DNA of 64,000 nucleotides from Cristatella mucedo (Eukaryota > Bryozoa > Phylactolaemata > Cristatellidae): contig WPIO01000045.1 in assembly GCA_009760855.2 (NCBI GenBank), positions 1,892,501 to 1,956,500 of the forward strand. Reading direction: 5' to 3'. The notes below the pieces were generated by a model. It worked only from the letters and a program-made list of their open reading frames with translations. It was not told where the DNA came from and ran no database searches. Of the stretch, positions 1-11,607 are shown in pieces. The position numbers were made by a program, and so were the translations under genes. Positions within the stretch are counted from its first letter, which is position 1, and every line of letters begins with the position of its first letter.

Positions 1-864
1 AATAAATGACAACCGTCCAAGCTTCTTATCATTTGGAGTTAATTTTACTGAGTGTCCACTGCATGTTTCTGCCAGGCTTTTTGAGTTTACAATGACCCTG
101 AGAACAATGCTAGTATTTAAGAGTGTATATAGTATCAGCGGCTAACAACAATCTAGGGAGCATTTCAATTACTTAGGACCCCTTCTCTTCACTAACTATA
201 TCTCTGGTCTACAATTTCATCCCCAGCACAATTTCCACTTTTATTTCTACTCCGTTGGCACACAACTCAGCCTATCCTTCGACCCCTCTAAAGGCTTGCT
301 CCTCATCTGACTATTTCAATTTCCTTACTAACTACATCAATGACGTTCACGTTTTGATGACTATTAACTTCTTTAAACTAAACGTCAATAAGATTAGGTG
401 AATAGCAATGCGTAAAGCTGTGTCACTCGACAAGTAAAAGACCCAAGCCTCTAATTTGGTTCAGCTAGCTTCACTTTGACATCTGCCCTTAATTTAGGCG
501 TACTATTCCAAAGTGAGTTGTCAATTAGTTGAGCATATTTCCTTCACCGTCAAGTCGGCTAAAATTTCAGCTTAGAAATATTGACAAAATCAGTGCCTGC
601 ACTTTGGTTGTTCATTTGTCATAGTGCGTGTGTATGTAGATTATCAAAATTCCCTTTTTCAGGACTCTCGGCCTCTATCCGTAATCGTGTGCAGCTGGTG
701 CAAAACTAGTCGAATCTTAGGTCAGCTAAAAGTTTGCCGTAGAATCTACATTTTTTAGGCTTCACTGTCTCTCTCTATAAAGCATCGAATTTATTTCATG
801 ATCATCTGTCTGACATGCAGGCTACCTAACTCGCTCTCATCAGCCTACCTGTCCGAGCAGCACG

Positions 865-909
<45 letters not shown>

Positions 910-1157
910 CGAGCTGGTCGAGGCGGAGAAAGAGAGAACGAGAGCAAGGAAAGAAGGAGTAGGGAAAAATTCCTTGGAGTACTAAAGAGAGAGCGAGAAG
1001 AATTAGACAGGGAAGAGATACAGGGTGCGATGGAAACAGAAGAGAGGCAGATAGAGGAAATAGCATTTCGGGAGAGGGAAAATAGACTGACAACGGATCA
1101 ACGGTAGCCCGGCGCATTGACGGCCGGCTCTGGTACCTGTTCGCAATGCCTACTTAC
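1..1157. other. Intron of the glutamate receptor, mostly unique sequence
   Basis: AT-rich sequence without recognisable exons, apart from a (GA)n tract at 866-908. The next receptor exon would be expected to encode a G.A.I.GP-type segment; no such coding was found on the reverse strand here. Confidence 0.5.
866..908. repeat. (GA)n microsatellite
   Basis: About 21 perfect GA dinucleotides, followed by a degenerate purine-rich stretch to about 1090. Confidence 0.95.
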
Positions 1158-1298
1158 CTTTGCGGGAAGCGTTGAACGTGTCTCGAAGGACGATCGAAGG
1201 GCCCTCAATTTTGAGTTCGGGTCGCATTCTATTGACGACTTCTACGGCAAACTCGAAGGCGAGAAGGCGGCTACTCTTGGAATCGTCGAGTAGCATAC
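1158..1298 (-). CDS. Ionotropic glutamate receptor, exon 2 (start of amino-terminal domain)
   Basis: This internal exon encodes 46 complete residues of the start of the extracellular amino-terminal domain of an ionotropic glutamate receptor, a ligand-gated cation channel of the plasma membrane. It reads MLLDDSKSSRLLAFEFAVE, then VVNRMRPE, and later DTFNASRK. The pattern G-G-(x)n-DD-(x)n-AF.FAVE.VNR....F.AS.K is the familiar beginning of kainate/AMPA-type subunits. The acceptor is cattcttcgcag and the donor is AAAG|gtaagt; both introns are phase 1. Joining it to the exon at 12749-12833 gives ..GVKV-G-GMLLDD.. with no frame break. No later exon was found between position 1 and 1157, so the channel and ligand-binding domains lie outside the window. 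The subtype (kainate, AMPA, delta or a lineage-specific class) cannot be settled from this piece. Confidence 0.8.
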
Positions 1299-1855
1299 CT
1301 GCGAAGAATGACAATGGAGGCTCTAGAAATATTAGGATACTGAGTGTAGCTCTGTGCTCTGCTACGCTGGGTTCGGTAAGGGTTCGCGAGCTCAAGCTGC
1401 CGAGGGATAGCTTTAACTGGTTGTAGTGGAACGTTATTAATAAATACGTTTGGCAAAAAGTAAGAGTCGGACTGGAGCAAGGCGGACCAGTGTGCCGCCA
1501 AAAGCAATATCGTTTGCCCTAGGCGCGAAGGAGGACTGGAATGCAGTTGAGCTAACCGTTTCATCTCCTGCAGTACTCAGCCGAACTTGCGACTAGTTCA
1601 GGCAACATTGTGTGCTGAGCACGCCAAGATAGGTAATTGTAGCCGGTTGAAGTGTCAGCTAGTGCTTTCTCTGATGACTGCCTGAGCTTTTTGAGGACAA
1701 CAGATCGCCGTCATTCCTTTTATACCGCATCAGTTACTCAACAATGATCGGCTAGGGCTGATGTCGGCGGCAATACGTCACCCACTGGCCTAATCGCACC
1801 GACCTTAGTACATGCGAGCGCACCCCTTTGTTCTGACGCGAACCGTAAAGCGTGT

Positions 1856-1858
1856 CTA

Positions 1859-1899
<41 letters not shown>

Positions 1900-1900
1900 T
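1856..1900. repeat. (TCTG)n tetranucleotide repeat
   Basis: Eleven near-perfect TCTG units, followed by degenerate CTGT/CTTT units to about 1990. Lies inside the 11.45 kb glutamate receptor intron. Confidence 0.95.
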
Positions 1901-2164
1901 TTTATGTCCTTCTGTCTTTCTGTCCTTCTGTCTTTCTTTCAATCCATCTCTCTGTCTGCTTGCATCTATCTCTCGCAGTCTCAAAGTTGCTCTCGCTCGT
2001 CCCTCTCTTTTCTATCTTCCTTCTTCCCTCTAACAATCTTAATCTTAATGTGCATTAGCACATCGGCGTTTCCTGGTAATGCTAGACGTAACATGTATCT
2101 AGCTGAGCAACGTGTGGGAGGTTGCAGTCGCTATCGAGTAATTTTGTAAATCAGGCTTGCGTTC

Positions 2165-2240
2165 AATAACAATAATAAGAATACGTTCGTATAGCGCCCT
2201 CAGAGAACTTAATCTCTTACTAGACAAGTTATATTTCAAA
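2165..2240 (-). mobile_element. LINE 3' tail fragment (CR1/L2-like family 1)
   Basis: Reverse-strand copy of the conserved tail (core AGCGCCCTCAGAGAACTTAATCTCTT on the plus strand, split here into shorter recognisable words) next to an AAT-rich stretch. Only the tail remains. Confidence 0.7.
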
Positions 2241-2327
2241 ACGGAGAGACTCCAATGAATCATTATGTTTTCATAAATGAAAAATAAACTACACAAGTAG
2301 CGTATCCGCTATAGCTCCATGACATGG

Positions 2328-2575
2328 TCACTGTGATTAGTCCTTCATGTGCTTATGCGTGCTGACACTGTGCATGCTGCCACTAACCACATTTGCATGC
2401 TGACCCAGTGCATGTCACCCCTAACCATATTATTCATTTTGTTTGTTTTTCAAGCATGATTTTACTTACCATTCAATTGCATTTCCCTTAGCAGCAAATG
2501 TAAAGCGCCTAGAAAGAGATTGAGTTCTTTGAGGGCGCATTATCAAGCGCATTATTATTATTACTATTATTATTG
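2328..2575 (+). mobile_element. LINE 3' end (family 1), 5'-truncated
   Basis: Contains the family's untranslated 3' region: the GTGCTTATGCGTGCTGACAC stretch, the CACCCCTAACCAT stretch, AGCGCCTAGAAAGAGATTG and a terminal (ATT)n run. No coding part is left. Confidence 0.85.
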
Positions 2576-3332
2576 TAGAGAGAGAGATGAGCACTAAATC
2601 ACCCGTTTGGATGATTTAGTAACTTGACGAACTTGACTACGAGGCCACAGAACTTTCAAAGAGAGAGGAGGGTGGATCGCCGACTGCACGAGCGCTCGGT
2701 CCTAAATCGATTGGTCTCACGAGCAAGTTCCTAGGGCAACGTTCGGCGAGGGACCGGAAGCCCAAAACTCCGCCTGCACAGAAGGAGACCAGCTCGGCTG
2801 AGCTTCTTGCTCTGCTCCGCGAGGACAGCCGACGGTCGCACGGTCGCACGGTCGCACGGCGGCAGCCCGACGTTCTGGAGTAACGGTACGTACCAGAACA
2901 GGGCGACCATAGGGGAGGGGGCGGAGGAGAGAAATGGTGGAGAGGCGGTCGTCAGCACTCGAAGGCTTGGGGACTCACTCTGCCGAGCAGACCAACGGGA
3001 CCAATCGCCAGCTAGCAGTAACCAGCGACGACCGATCAGAGTTGAATCGTACAGGCGCACACAAATCGGGGAACAGTGGTTGAGGTAGGTAGGGAGCTTG
3101 GGCCTAAAAAGAGCCGATTCTCGTCCCCATCCCCAGCCCCACCGCCCAGTTTCATCGTCGACGAAGACATGTAGAGTCGCTACCTAGCTTTAAGAGATTT
3201 GCGACAGGTCTACGGCCGACTGCCCGGGCGCCGGCTCAATCATGTCAGTAACTACTGCTGGCTCTTCGCTCAGAATATCAGGTGCTCGCTCTACACGACC
3301 CAGGTCGCCAGTTGGAGTCACTGGAGAGGAGG

Positions 3333-3415
3333 ATCCTTCATGGCCCACTGCAAGTGGTGGCAATAGCTGTTAAGGCTCTTTTGTCGCTATACAAATGAGA
3401 CTGTTAAACATGCTA
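3333..3415 (+). mobile_element. SINE-A 3' half
   Basis: Matches the 3' half of SINE-A: cactgcaagtggtggcaata, gttaaggctcttttgtcgct, atacaaatgagactgttaaa. The tRNA-like head is missing. Confidence 0.75.
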
Positions 3416-3527
3416 ACCCTTTTTCGGACTCTTCTGGCGATATATATTTCACACGAAACTTCTCAGTAATTATTTAGTTTATATATCTCGTATTTCAAAA
3501 ACTGTCTCCACCCATGCCGTTATCTAT

Positions 3528-4080
3528 GTATGTATGTATGTATGAGTGTATTTATCTCTGCATGTAACACCACAAATCCACGAAGACTATGTGGGTGCTA
3601 CATAGCACCCTCACAGCCTAAGCAGCCTTCGGTACGCATTCGGTAGCCAAAAGACTTCATCTCACGCAATAAAGAGAAAGTGGGAAGCGTAGCAGAGTCA
3701 GGAAAGCAGTTGGGGTAGAGAATAGCATGGGAGTAGCAGCTCATGACGGCTGGAAATAATGTTACGTAGTCGGCAGCAGGAGACCAGAAGTCATTGCATA
3801 GGAGTTGTGGTCCTGAGTTCCACAGTCTAGGGCCTGCAGAGCAAAAACTTCTATAGCCAACAGTCTTTAAGATAAGGAATATAACCGCTAATTTATTCTC
3901 GACAGAGGACCTAATCGCATGAGTAGGCTGTTACAGGTGCAGCAGTTCAGCTACGTATGAAGGAGCCAAGCCGTGGCGGGCCTTATGGGTCAGCCTAAGA
4001 ACTTTTCTCTGTATCCGTTGATCATCCGGCAGCCATCCTAGCTCTTTTAGCAAAGGAGACACGTGGTCAAACTTCTAGGA
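3528..4080 (-). mobile_element. LINE family 2 fragment
   Basis: Reverse-strand fragment of the second LINE-like family, recognised by words repeated elsewhere in the window (cacaaagactatgtgggtgc type start, ttcggtacgcattcggtagc, gttccacagtctagg, gggccttatgggtcagcctaag). It carries fragments of a C-terminal protein similar to F.S.GP.LWNSLP seen in better copies. Confidence 0.75.
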
Positions 4081-4569
4081 TCTGTTAACTAGATATATCA
4101 CACCCGGGAATTCTTACCCTCGCACTACTAGCTTTCCACGCAAAATTATGTGAGTTGGCTGTTGCAATGTCGAGGAAACAGGATACGTTTATCACTTCAA
4201 TGCGAATGTGAATAATAAGTGGCAGCTCGTGCATTGCCATCAGAGAACTAAATCTGCATCGAGGCACTTTACGAATTGTTGCTAGATAAGCAATTATCCA
4301 GGACTTATGGCCTTTACTGTTTCATGTTTACACAAGCAATAAAAAGCAGAAGATCGTAATTCTTAGACCATCGTTCACAAGCAGACACTGATGACTGCTG
4401 GTTATTAGGACCCCTGGTTAGTAACAGGCGACGAATCGTGAGCACCTAAATTAGGCAGGAACGAAAACAGCATGGTCACTGGGGTGTAGGGAAAGCTGAG
4501 TGAAAAATGCGCATTTTTAAGCTGAGACCTAAAGGATCGAAAGCAGGTTACAAGGTCACAAGGTTACAA

Positions 4570-4850
4570 GGTTACACCCAAAGGGATTTGCTCACCTTCG
4601 GTGCACTCGAACGGAAGACACGATCTCCATAAGAGTTCGATTCAGTGCAAGAAACGGTGAGACAGCTGCATTGCACATAAGGGTTGGGATTCGAGCGTGT
4701 ACTAGAAGAGCAAGGGGTTCGCAGAGGTAGACTGACGTAAGTGAGTGGAGCGATATGCGGGCCACGAAGTTGTGATCCTAAAGTTAGTTGGGTGCACGAT
4801 ACGAACAACAAGTAGCATGGTTCGGCAACTGCGTGGTTGAGCACGCTCAG
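4570..4850 (-). mobile_element. Degenerate LINE coding fragment (uncertain)
   Basis: A reverse-strand frame contains S-N-S-Y-G-D-R-V-F-R-S-S-A-P-K, similar to the F-G-D-R-A-F-S-S-Y-A-P-K-A-W-N-S-L-P signature of the family-1 reverse-transcriptase protein end. Divergent and short. Confidence 0.4.
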
Positions 4851-5419
4851 CCGAGCTGCTGAGTTTTACAACGCCACTTTTGTATGTACCTTACAATGAC
4901 AATGTATGCTTCCATTTGTGACTACCGACCAACCGCTTGCTTCTCGGCACTTGTGCTTTCATCTCACTTGTGACAGCTTGTTTAGCTTTCTTTTGATGTG
5001 AAACGCATACCAGTCTGAGTCTGATGCATCAGGAGCATTTTTTAAAGTCTGCTGATAGTTCACTGCACTTTTATCTCCACCTGTAACTCCACGAAGCTAC
5101 AAGGTCTGAGTGGCTGTTAATCAGGAGAGTTGTTTTCCTTAGCGAACTCAAAAGCATAAGTGGCTTTACGTGTTCATCTATGAGCTTCCTATATGCACGG
5201 GGGGGGGGGCGCGTAGTAATCTAGACATCCTTTCCAGTAGCCTTGTTGTGGCTGACTCAGCAAGAAATGGTCTCATCTGAGAAGTTCTGTCTTTCCACAT
5301 TGCATAAGGCATCATAAGAGTAATCCGAGGGCAATCGAGCTCATTACATACATCTTCGCGGCTTCACTGGTGCCTTTCTATTGGGTATGCGAATAACAGA
5401 AGCCCATACCAAGTCACTA

Positions 5420-5965
5420 GGCACGCCTGTCGGGAGCGTCGCAGTTGCCACATTGCACCACTTCTCACCGACTTTTGCTGGCTACAAATCAAGCAGCGTG
5501 ACGACATCATGATTTTGTCAATCACTTGCAGGCCCCTTCATTCTTTGGCTCACGCATATCTGTCGGAAATACTTTCCAAACAGGTTCGTCATAGTAAGAC
5601 TCACGATTTGATTCAAATCGTGCAGCTATGCCTGAAACCAACCTCAAATCCTTTAGAGATTTTGCCTTTCGTTCATAAGCTCCCGAGGCTTGGAACACAC
5701 TTTAGACTGACGTCGCGACATACCTGACTTGACGACATTTATAAAGAGGCTAAAAACCATCACCTGTCCTTGCGATTCATCCTTAATGTGCTTTTGCGTG
5801 CTCACACTGCACATGCTACCACTAACCATATTGTGCTTGGTGACACCGTCACCAAATACCATATAAACATGCTTCCTTTACAGCACATTTTAAAGTGCCT
5901 GGAAAGTAATCAAGTGCTCTGACGGCAAAATACTAACGTAACATTATTATTGCTATTATGGGTGT
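5420..5965 (+). mobile_element. LINE family 1 copy, diverged
   Basis: Carries broken reading frames for the C-terminal part of the LINE protein (CRPLHSLAHAYLSEILSKQ, then FRDFAFRS-like region) followed by the untranslated 3' region and tail ending near an ATT-rich stretch. Several frameshifts; no intact protein. Confidence 0.75.
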
Positions 5966-6639
5966 ATCCCTAGACACGTCCCTGCCTAGTTAACATAAAA
6001 ATCCGACTGTGCCTCAGCAGCTTATTGGTTAGTTTCCTCAGTTTATTTACTTCCTATCACCAAGTGGTGAAGAGAATTGTCTGGAAAATGTGAGATCTGC
6101 GGCAGCCGGTGGAACCTGTCCGGCGGGACCGTACTTCGCCTACAAGGTTATTGCATCAGCCTATATGCTGACCAGCATTTCTCAAGGCGCTTCGTTGCAA
6201 CCACGCTCAGAAGAAACGTAGTGTCAATAAATACGTGCCGTTTGCTACCGCCCGCGAGAGCCGCGCTGCGTGCTTTGCTACTTTCTGTCAAGTGGATATT
6301 ACAGCGTGTCGACCACACTATCCAGAGGGTCGTCTGTAAAAAACGCCCTACATATGAAGTCAACCGCAAACCTTATCGGACGACAACTACCTATCAAAAT
6401 GACCTTCGCAGCTGCTTCTGCATCAGGATATTCCGCTAGCCGGTGGCTGTTTTTCTTTCTTGACTGCGCCCAGGTTAGCAAGCAGCGGCCCTCGCTTCCG
6501 GAAGCCTTTGACTCCGAAAGCCCCTTTAGCACTGGGCTTAGTACTGGCTTCTGCAATAGACGTAGGAATTTACCTTGGTATAGAACGATAAATTTACCTC
6601 GGAATTATGACAAAATTCTCCGCCTCCCTCTCTCTTTTA

Positions 6640-6835
6640 CTTGCCAAAGGCTGATGCGTATCAGCACTTGCAATCTGATCCTGTGCATTTCATTTTGGCT
6701 ATGTTATCCTTGTTGTTTTTTAAGCATGCTACCGCTAACCACTTGAACATGTTTCCTTTGTAGTACATGTAAAGCGCCTAGAAAGAGACTGGGTTCTCTG
6801 AGGGTGCTTTACCAAGTGTACTATTATTATTATCA
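6640..6835 (+). mobile_element. LINE family 1 3' end
   Basis: Untranslated 3' region and tail (AAAGCGCCTAGAAAGAGACTG, GGTTCTCTGAGGGTGC, terminal ATTATTATTAT). Confidence 0.8.
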
Positions 6836-6897
6836 GGCACAGAGTGACCGGCGCCATCGTTAGCCATCTTGCCGAGCCTACAGCCATTAGTTGAATA

Positions 6898-6985
6898 TAG
6901 TAATAATAATACTAACAACTGATTTGAAATAGCACCCTCGGAGAATTCAAACTCTTTCTAGGCACTTTGCGTTTAATGCAAAGGA
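6898..6985 (-). mobile_element. LINE family 1 tail fragment, opposite orientation
   Basis: AAT-rich run followed by agcaccctcggagaattcaa and ctctttctaggcactttgcg, the reverse complement of the LINE tail. It lies 63 bp from the forward tail at 6640-6835, so the two are tail to tail. Confidence 0.75.
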
Positions 6986-7249
6986 AACAGTAGTTTTAAA
7001 AATCAGCACGAATTGAGAGAATAGCCGGCAGAAGTGACGGCACGTAGATCTGCTTAAAGCTGTAGCAACTTCCATTCGAGACTGCAGATGTCAGTCACTT
7101 CAACATAAAGTCAGAATTGACCCCTCCCCTTGCAATCGTAGTACACGCGAAAGCGAGCTCGCGTGTGGCCCTTGAGGACCAGAATGACCTTGAGTAGAAG
7201 CTGAAGCCCACAGGTACTGCTTGAGAAAATAAAACACGCCACCCCACGC

Positions 7250-7990
7250 CACTTATCTGTTTCTAGATCCACAAAGCCACAGATCTCATGTGGATGTTAC
7301 GCATGAGAGTTTTCTATAGCACACTCAGAGTTTGAGACGCTTTCGGTGTGCATTAGGCTACCAACGTGCAACATCTCACGCGACAAAGAGAATGTGAGAA
7401 GCATAGCTGAATCGTGAAAGCAGTTGATATAGAATTTAGCGTGGAAGTAGCAGTTTAAGAAACAGGAAAATATGTACCATTGTTTGCAGCAGGAGAGTAG
7501 TTGTCGTTGCTGTAGCTAAAAGACTTCATCTCAAGCAAAAGAAAATAAAGTGATAAGCATAGATGAGTCGGTAGGGCAGTCAAGGAAATGAGTATTATGG
7601 AAGTAGCAGCTCTGGAAGGCTGAAAAGATTTGTAACAGAACGATTTTGGAAAATGTATATCGTTAAAAAGGAATTGTGGCAATGAGTTCCGTAGTCTCGA
7701 ACCTGTAGAGAAAAAGCATCTGTCACCAACAATCTTAAAGTGTAGGAGAAAAACAGCTAATTTCGTTTTCACAGAGGATCTGAGAGCACGATTAGGCTTA
7801 AACTCGTGCAACAGTTCAGCAAGATATGAAGGTGCTCAGCCGCAGGCAGGCCTTATTGATCATCGTAAGAACTTTACTCTGTAGCCTCTGATCAACTAGG
7901 AGCCATCGCAGCCTCTTCAGCAAAGGTGACACGCTGATGAGCCTCCGGAATTTCTTAGCTGACCTTGCAGCCATATTGATCCCCGCCACT
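7250..7990 (-). mobile_element. LINE family 2 copy
   Basis: Reverse-strand copy with a partly open frame: DRCFFSTGSRLRNSLPQFL, then later LLLEMKSFSYSNDNYSPAA. The same words occur in the forward copy at 53565-54112. Two overlapping blocks of the same motif near 7300-7560 suggest an internal duplication or nested copies. Confidence 0.7.
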
Positions 7991-8140
7991 GTGGCCTAGT
8001 GGCCTTTTTTCGGTAGCCTAGCAAAAATGGAACTGCGATAATCTTGCAAAAAAAGAAGCAGCGAGCTAGTTGAATTGTTTTGCAAGCCATCTTAGTAAAG
8101 TTTACTAATCTTAGATAGGGATCGATAGGAGTATATATAT

Positions 8141-8283
8141 AATATATAATTCATTTGTATAGCGCCCTAAGAGAACATAATCTCTATTCAGGCGCTTCAC
8201 ATATGCCTCGGGCACAGGAGCCCACGACCTCAATCAGTTCTTCGTCGGGCGAGCACCTTAACCGCTGGACCAAACCAGCTCGG
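8141..8283 (-). mobile_element. SINE-B, tRNA-like SINE with LINE-like tail
   Basis: Read on the reverse strand it begins with a tRNA-like head (GGTTTGGTCCAGCGGTTAAG, an A-box-like word; GGTCGTGGGCTCC, a B-box-like word) and ends AAGCGCCTGAATAGAGATTA, TGTTCTCTTAGGGCGC plus AT-rich tail. The end resembles the LINE family 1 tail. Two further copies lie at 34050 and 38238. Confidence 0.75.
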
Positions 8284-8904
8284 TTAATGGCTAGGTGCAG
8301 TAGCAGTCGTCTTAATGAAACTTTCAAAGTTTGGGCAGTTGTCAAAAAACAACAGCTAAATTCCGATGACAGAAACGGTCACACTCTTCTAGTCCAACTA
8401 CACGCATTGGTTTTATCGTCATTTAGTATAAGGAAATTTGTGGACATTCAGGATCGAATGTCACAACGCAAGCATTCAGTTGATCAGTCGCTGCAGCAGA
8501 TTGCGAAGGTCTAAAAATAAACACTACTGAGTATCTTCAGCATAAAAGTGACAGTTGATCCCATGGATAAGAATCCCTTTTCCCAGGGTTTCAGTGTAAA
8601 TTGAGGACAGCAAAAAAACTTAAAATGCATCCTTGCCGGACTCCACAGATGACTGGTCATTGAGGGTAAGACTTGACCACCGCAATACAGGGACACAATT
8701 GGACAAATACGAGTTGAACCCAACCAGTGCCTCATCTGCAAGACCGATTGGTGTTCTCAGCAGTTAAGTAGGAGGTTTCGATCAGTGGCCTTGAATGCAG
8801 ATGGCAGTGCATGAAGACTAGCGATACAGGATGACAGAAGCTGCGATAACAAACTAAGCTGGTAAGCAAAAGCCGATAGGGACAGTGTATCCACTATTTT
8901 ACAG

Positions 8905-9140
8905 GGAGTCACCACAGCTGCTTTAGCAATAGAGGCATTCCACTAAATACTATTGGAGCTCCAAGACCAACAAAGCGGCGATATTGACGATTAACTGTAT
9001 AGGCATGATGGAATTTTGTAGGTCAGGGTGTACATTCTGAAGTGCATCCACTACTTCACAGGGAGTCACCACAGCTGTTTTAGCAATTGAGACATTCCGC
9101 TAAATACTATCGGAGCTTCAAGACCAACAAAGCAGCGATA
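8905..9140. repeat. Diverged direct duplication of an ~85-95 bp segment
   Basis: The segment beginning ccactattttacagggagtc and ending gcgatattgacgat is present at 8905-8987 and again at 9048-9140 with about ten substitutions. The first copy is followed by aactgtataggcatgatgga; in the second that follower is separated by a LINE insertion and reappears at 9769. Confidence 0.85.
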
Positions 9141-9768
9141 TTGACGATAATAATAATAATAATGTACTTGATAAAGGGCCCTCAGAGAACTTAATCTCTT
9201 TCTAGGCGCTTTACATTTGCTGCAAAGGAAATGTGATTGAATGGTAAGTAAAATCATGCTTGAAAAACAAACAAACTGAATAACATGGTTAGGGGTGACA
9301 TGCACAGGGTCAGCATGCAAATGTTGTTAGTGGCAGCATGCACAGTGTCAGCACGCATAAGCACGTGAAGGACGAATCACAGGGACCCACTAAATGCTGT
9401 CCTAAATGGGTGTGTTTTTAAGTTCCTTTTAAATGTGGTCAGGTCAGGGGATGTTCTGACGCAGGTCGGGAGGGAGTTCCAGGCTTTGGGAGCATACGAA
9501 CTAAATGCACGGTCTCCAAAGGATTTATGGTTTGTACGAGATATTTGTAGACTGTTGGATTCCGAAAAGCGGGTGGTACGATGCTTGGCCTGATGGGGGA
9601 GTATGTCGGAGAGATAGGCTGGAGCCATAGAATGAAGGGACCTAAAAGTGAGCGACAAAACCTTGAAGTCAATCCGTTGCTTGACTGGTAGCCAGTGCAG
9701 GTCGGCAAGAAGTGGAGTAATGTGGCAACTGCGACGCTCACGACAGACAAGCCTAGCGGCAGAGTAAA
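9141..9768 (-). mobile_element. LINE family 1 copy, 5'-truncated, with fairly open protein end
   Basis: Reverse-strand copy of about 630 bp. Its frame reads MSLTFRSLHSMAPAYLSDIL, HQAKHRTTRFSESNS, FGDRAFSSYAPKAWNSLPTC and TFKRNLKTHPFRTAF, the characteristic carboxyl end of CR1/L2-type reverse-transcriptase proteins. It ends in (AAT)n against the duplicated flanking segment. The insertion point is known exactly because an empty copy of the site is present at about 8988. Confidence 0.88.
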
Positions 9769-10094
9769 CTGTATAGGCATGATGGAGCTTTGTATCGCAA
9801 GCTCTAGATTAGTTCAGGCTGTCTTAAAACTAAGGCACTATCAAGACTCAAGCTGATTTTGCTGCAGAGGCCTCCTGAAACTTGAGTGAGAAAGAATTTG
9901 ATGGCTGGCCTTGAAAATGTTTCTGCGAAAAATGGTTTTATATCCATCAAAGATCCACCAAATCCATGAAAGATGCCAGTCAAAGATGCACTCACTCGCC
10001 AGCAATAGACAATTATATAACTGCTGTGATTCAAAATAAAAAGTCCATGATTGCAAATACTACAATTCAAGGACGTTTGAGGAAGTTTATAGCA

Positions 10095-10830
10095 GCATAT
10101 ATCTAACCGGAATGAGATTCGTGCATTTGTGACACCCCGTCTTGACTTCTGCAGCTCACTGCTTGTTGGTCTACCTGCCTGGGCAATCAGGCGCTTACAG
10201 CTGGTGCCAAAACTCTGCAGCTAGTCTTGTCTGTCGTGAGCGTCACAGTTGCCACATCACACCGCTTCTCTCACACCTGCAGTGGCTCCCAGTCAAGCAA
10301 TGCAGCGACTTCAAAGTTTTGTCACTCACTTTTAGGTTATTTTATTTTTGGCTCCAGCCTACCAAGCAGATTAACTGCCCTACCAGGCTAAGCATCGTAC
10401 CGCCCGCATTTCGGAATTTAACTGATTACCTATACCTCGTACGAGTCTCAAATCCTTTTAAGGTCGTGCCTTTAGTTCGTGTGCTCCGAAAGCCTGGAAC
10501 TCACTCGCGACCTGCGTCACGACATCTCTTGAATTTTCCACATTTAAAAAGAAATTAAAAACGCATTTGTTTAGGACAGCATTTAGTGAGACCCTACGAT
10601 TCGTCGTATATGTAATTATGGGTGCTGACAATGCGCATGCTGTCACTAACCAAACTTACATACTGACCCTGTGCATGTCACCCCTAACCATGTTGTTCTT
10701 GTTGTGTATTCAGCATACTAACACTAACCCTTCGGTTGTGCTTCCTTTGTAGCAAATTTCAAGTTCCCAGAAAGAAATAGATTTCTGTTGGGGTGTTATA
10801 TGAAGTGTACTATTTTGTTATTATTATTGA
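10095..10830 (+). mobile_element. LINE family 1 copy
   Basis: Starts in the thumb/C-terminal region (TPRLDFCSSLLVGLPAWAI-like, split over frames), continues through VCRERHSCHITPLLSHLQWL and DFKVLSLTFRL, and has the 3' untranslated region and ATT-rich end. At least two frameshifts. Confidence 0.85.
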
Positions 10831-11339
10831 ATACTGTAAATTCCTGCAGTGGTTTACATGCTGAGTTGAACTGACTGTTGAATATTCACCTTCATCCGTC
10901 AGGGATTGGCTGATTTAGGGAATTTACAAGGACCCCAGCTGCACTGTGAACGAAGCTGTCGAAAGGTCACAAGCACGTATCTCAACGACCTGCAACCATG
11001 TACCTAGTTGTACCAAGCTTCAAAAAGTTAGGACACAAGTCTTATGCGATGCAGACATAACAAAATTAATTCGTAGTTCCCCATATGTTGCTTCTGGTTT
11101 AAATATGGGTTAACAAGTTTTGCGTTTAATGGCCACCCTTTTATGTTGAAATCGTCAAAACTTCAGATCACAGTTACAACACATTTATCTCTTGAAAGTT
11201 AGTCTAAGCAATTATCTAATTTTTCTAATAATTTTCTCGGAATTTTCTCGATATTTACCCATAAATAGAAACTAAGCAACGCACCTGGTCCCCTGGCATT
11301 TGCTTGTTCTGTGTGAATTGTTCTTTTGGGGTTTTTAAA

Positions 11340-11480
11340 AAGGATAGCAGCAGCCTCCTTTGTGTTGCGGCAGAAGAGCCTTAATGGCTATCATCACCAC
11401 TTGCAGTGGGCAGTAAAGGATCTCCCACTGCATGACTCGAACCCATGAGCTGGGTCGTGAAAAGCACCTAAAACTCCCTA
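11340..11480 (-). mobile_element. SINE-A copy
   Basis: Reverse-strand copy: cctcctttgtgttgcggcag, aagagccttaatggctatca, ccacttgcagtgggcagtaa and the B-box-like tgactcgaacccatgagct are all recognisable. Confidence 0.8.
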
Positions 11481-11489
11481 ACGCGTATT

Positions 11490-11607
11490 GAGACTGTGCA
11501 TGATGTCACTGACCAATTCGAGATGCATTCTTTACAGCGCTTGCGAAGTGCCTAGGAAAACGATTTAGTTCTCTGAGGGTGCTATGTCAAACGTCTTATT
11601 ATTCTCA
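11490..11607 (+). mobile_element. LINE family 1 tail
   Basis: Diverged tail with gaagtgcctaggaaaacgat, ttagttctctgagggtgc and a short terminal ATTATT. Confidence 0.7.
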
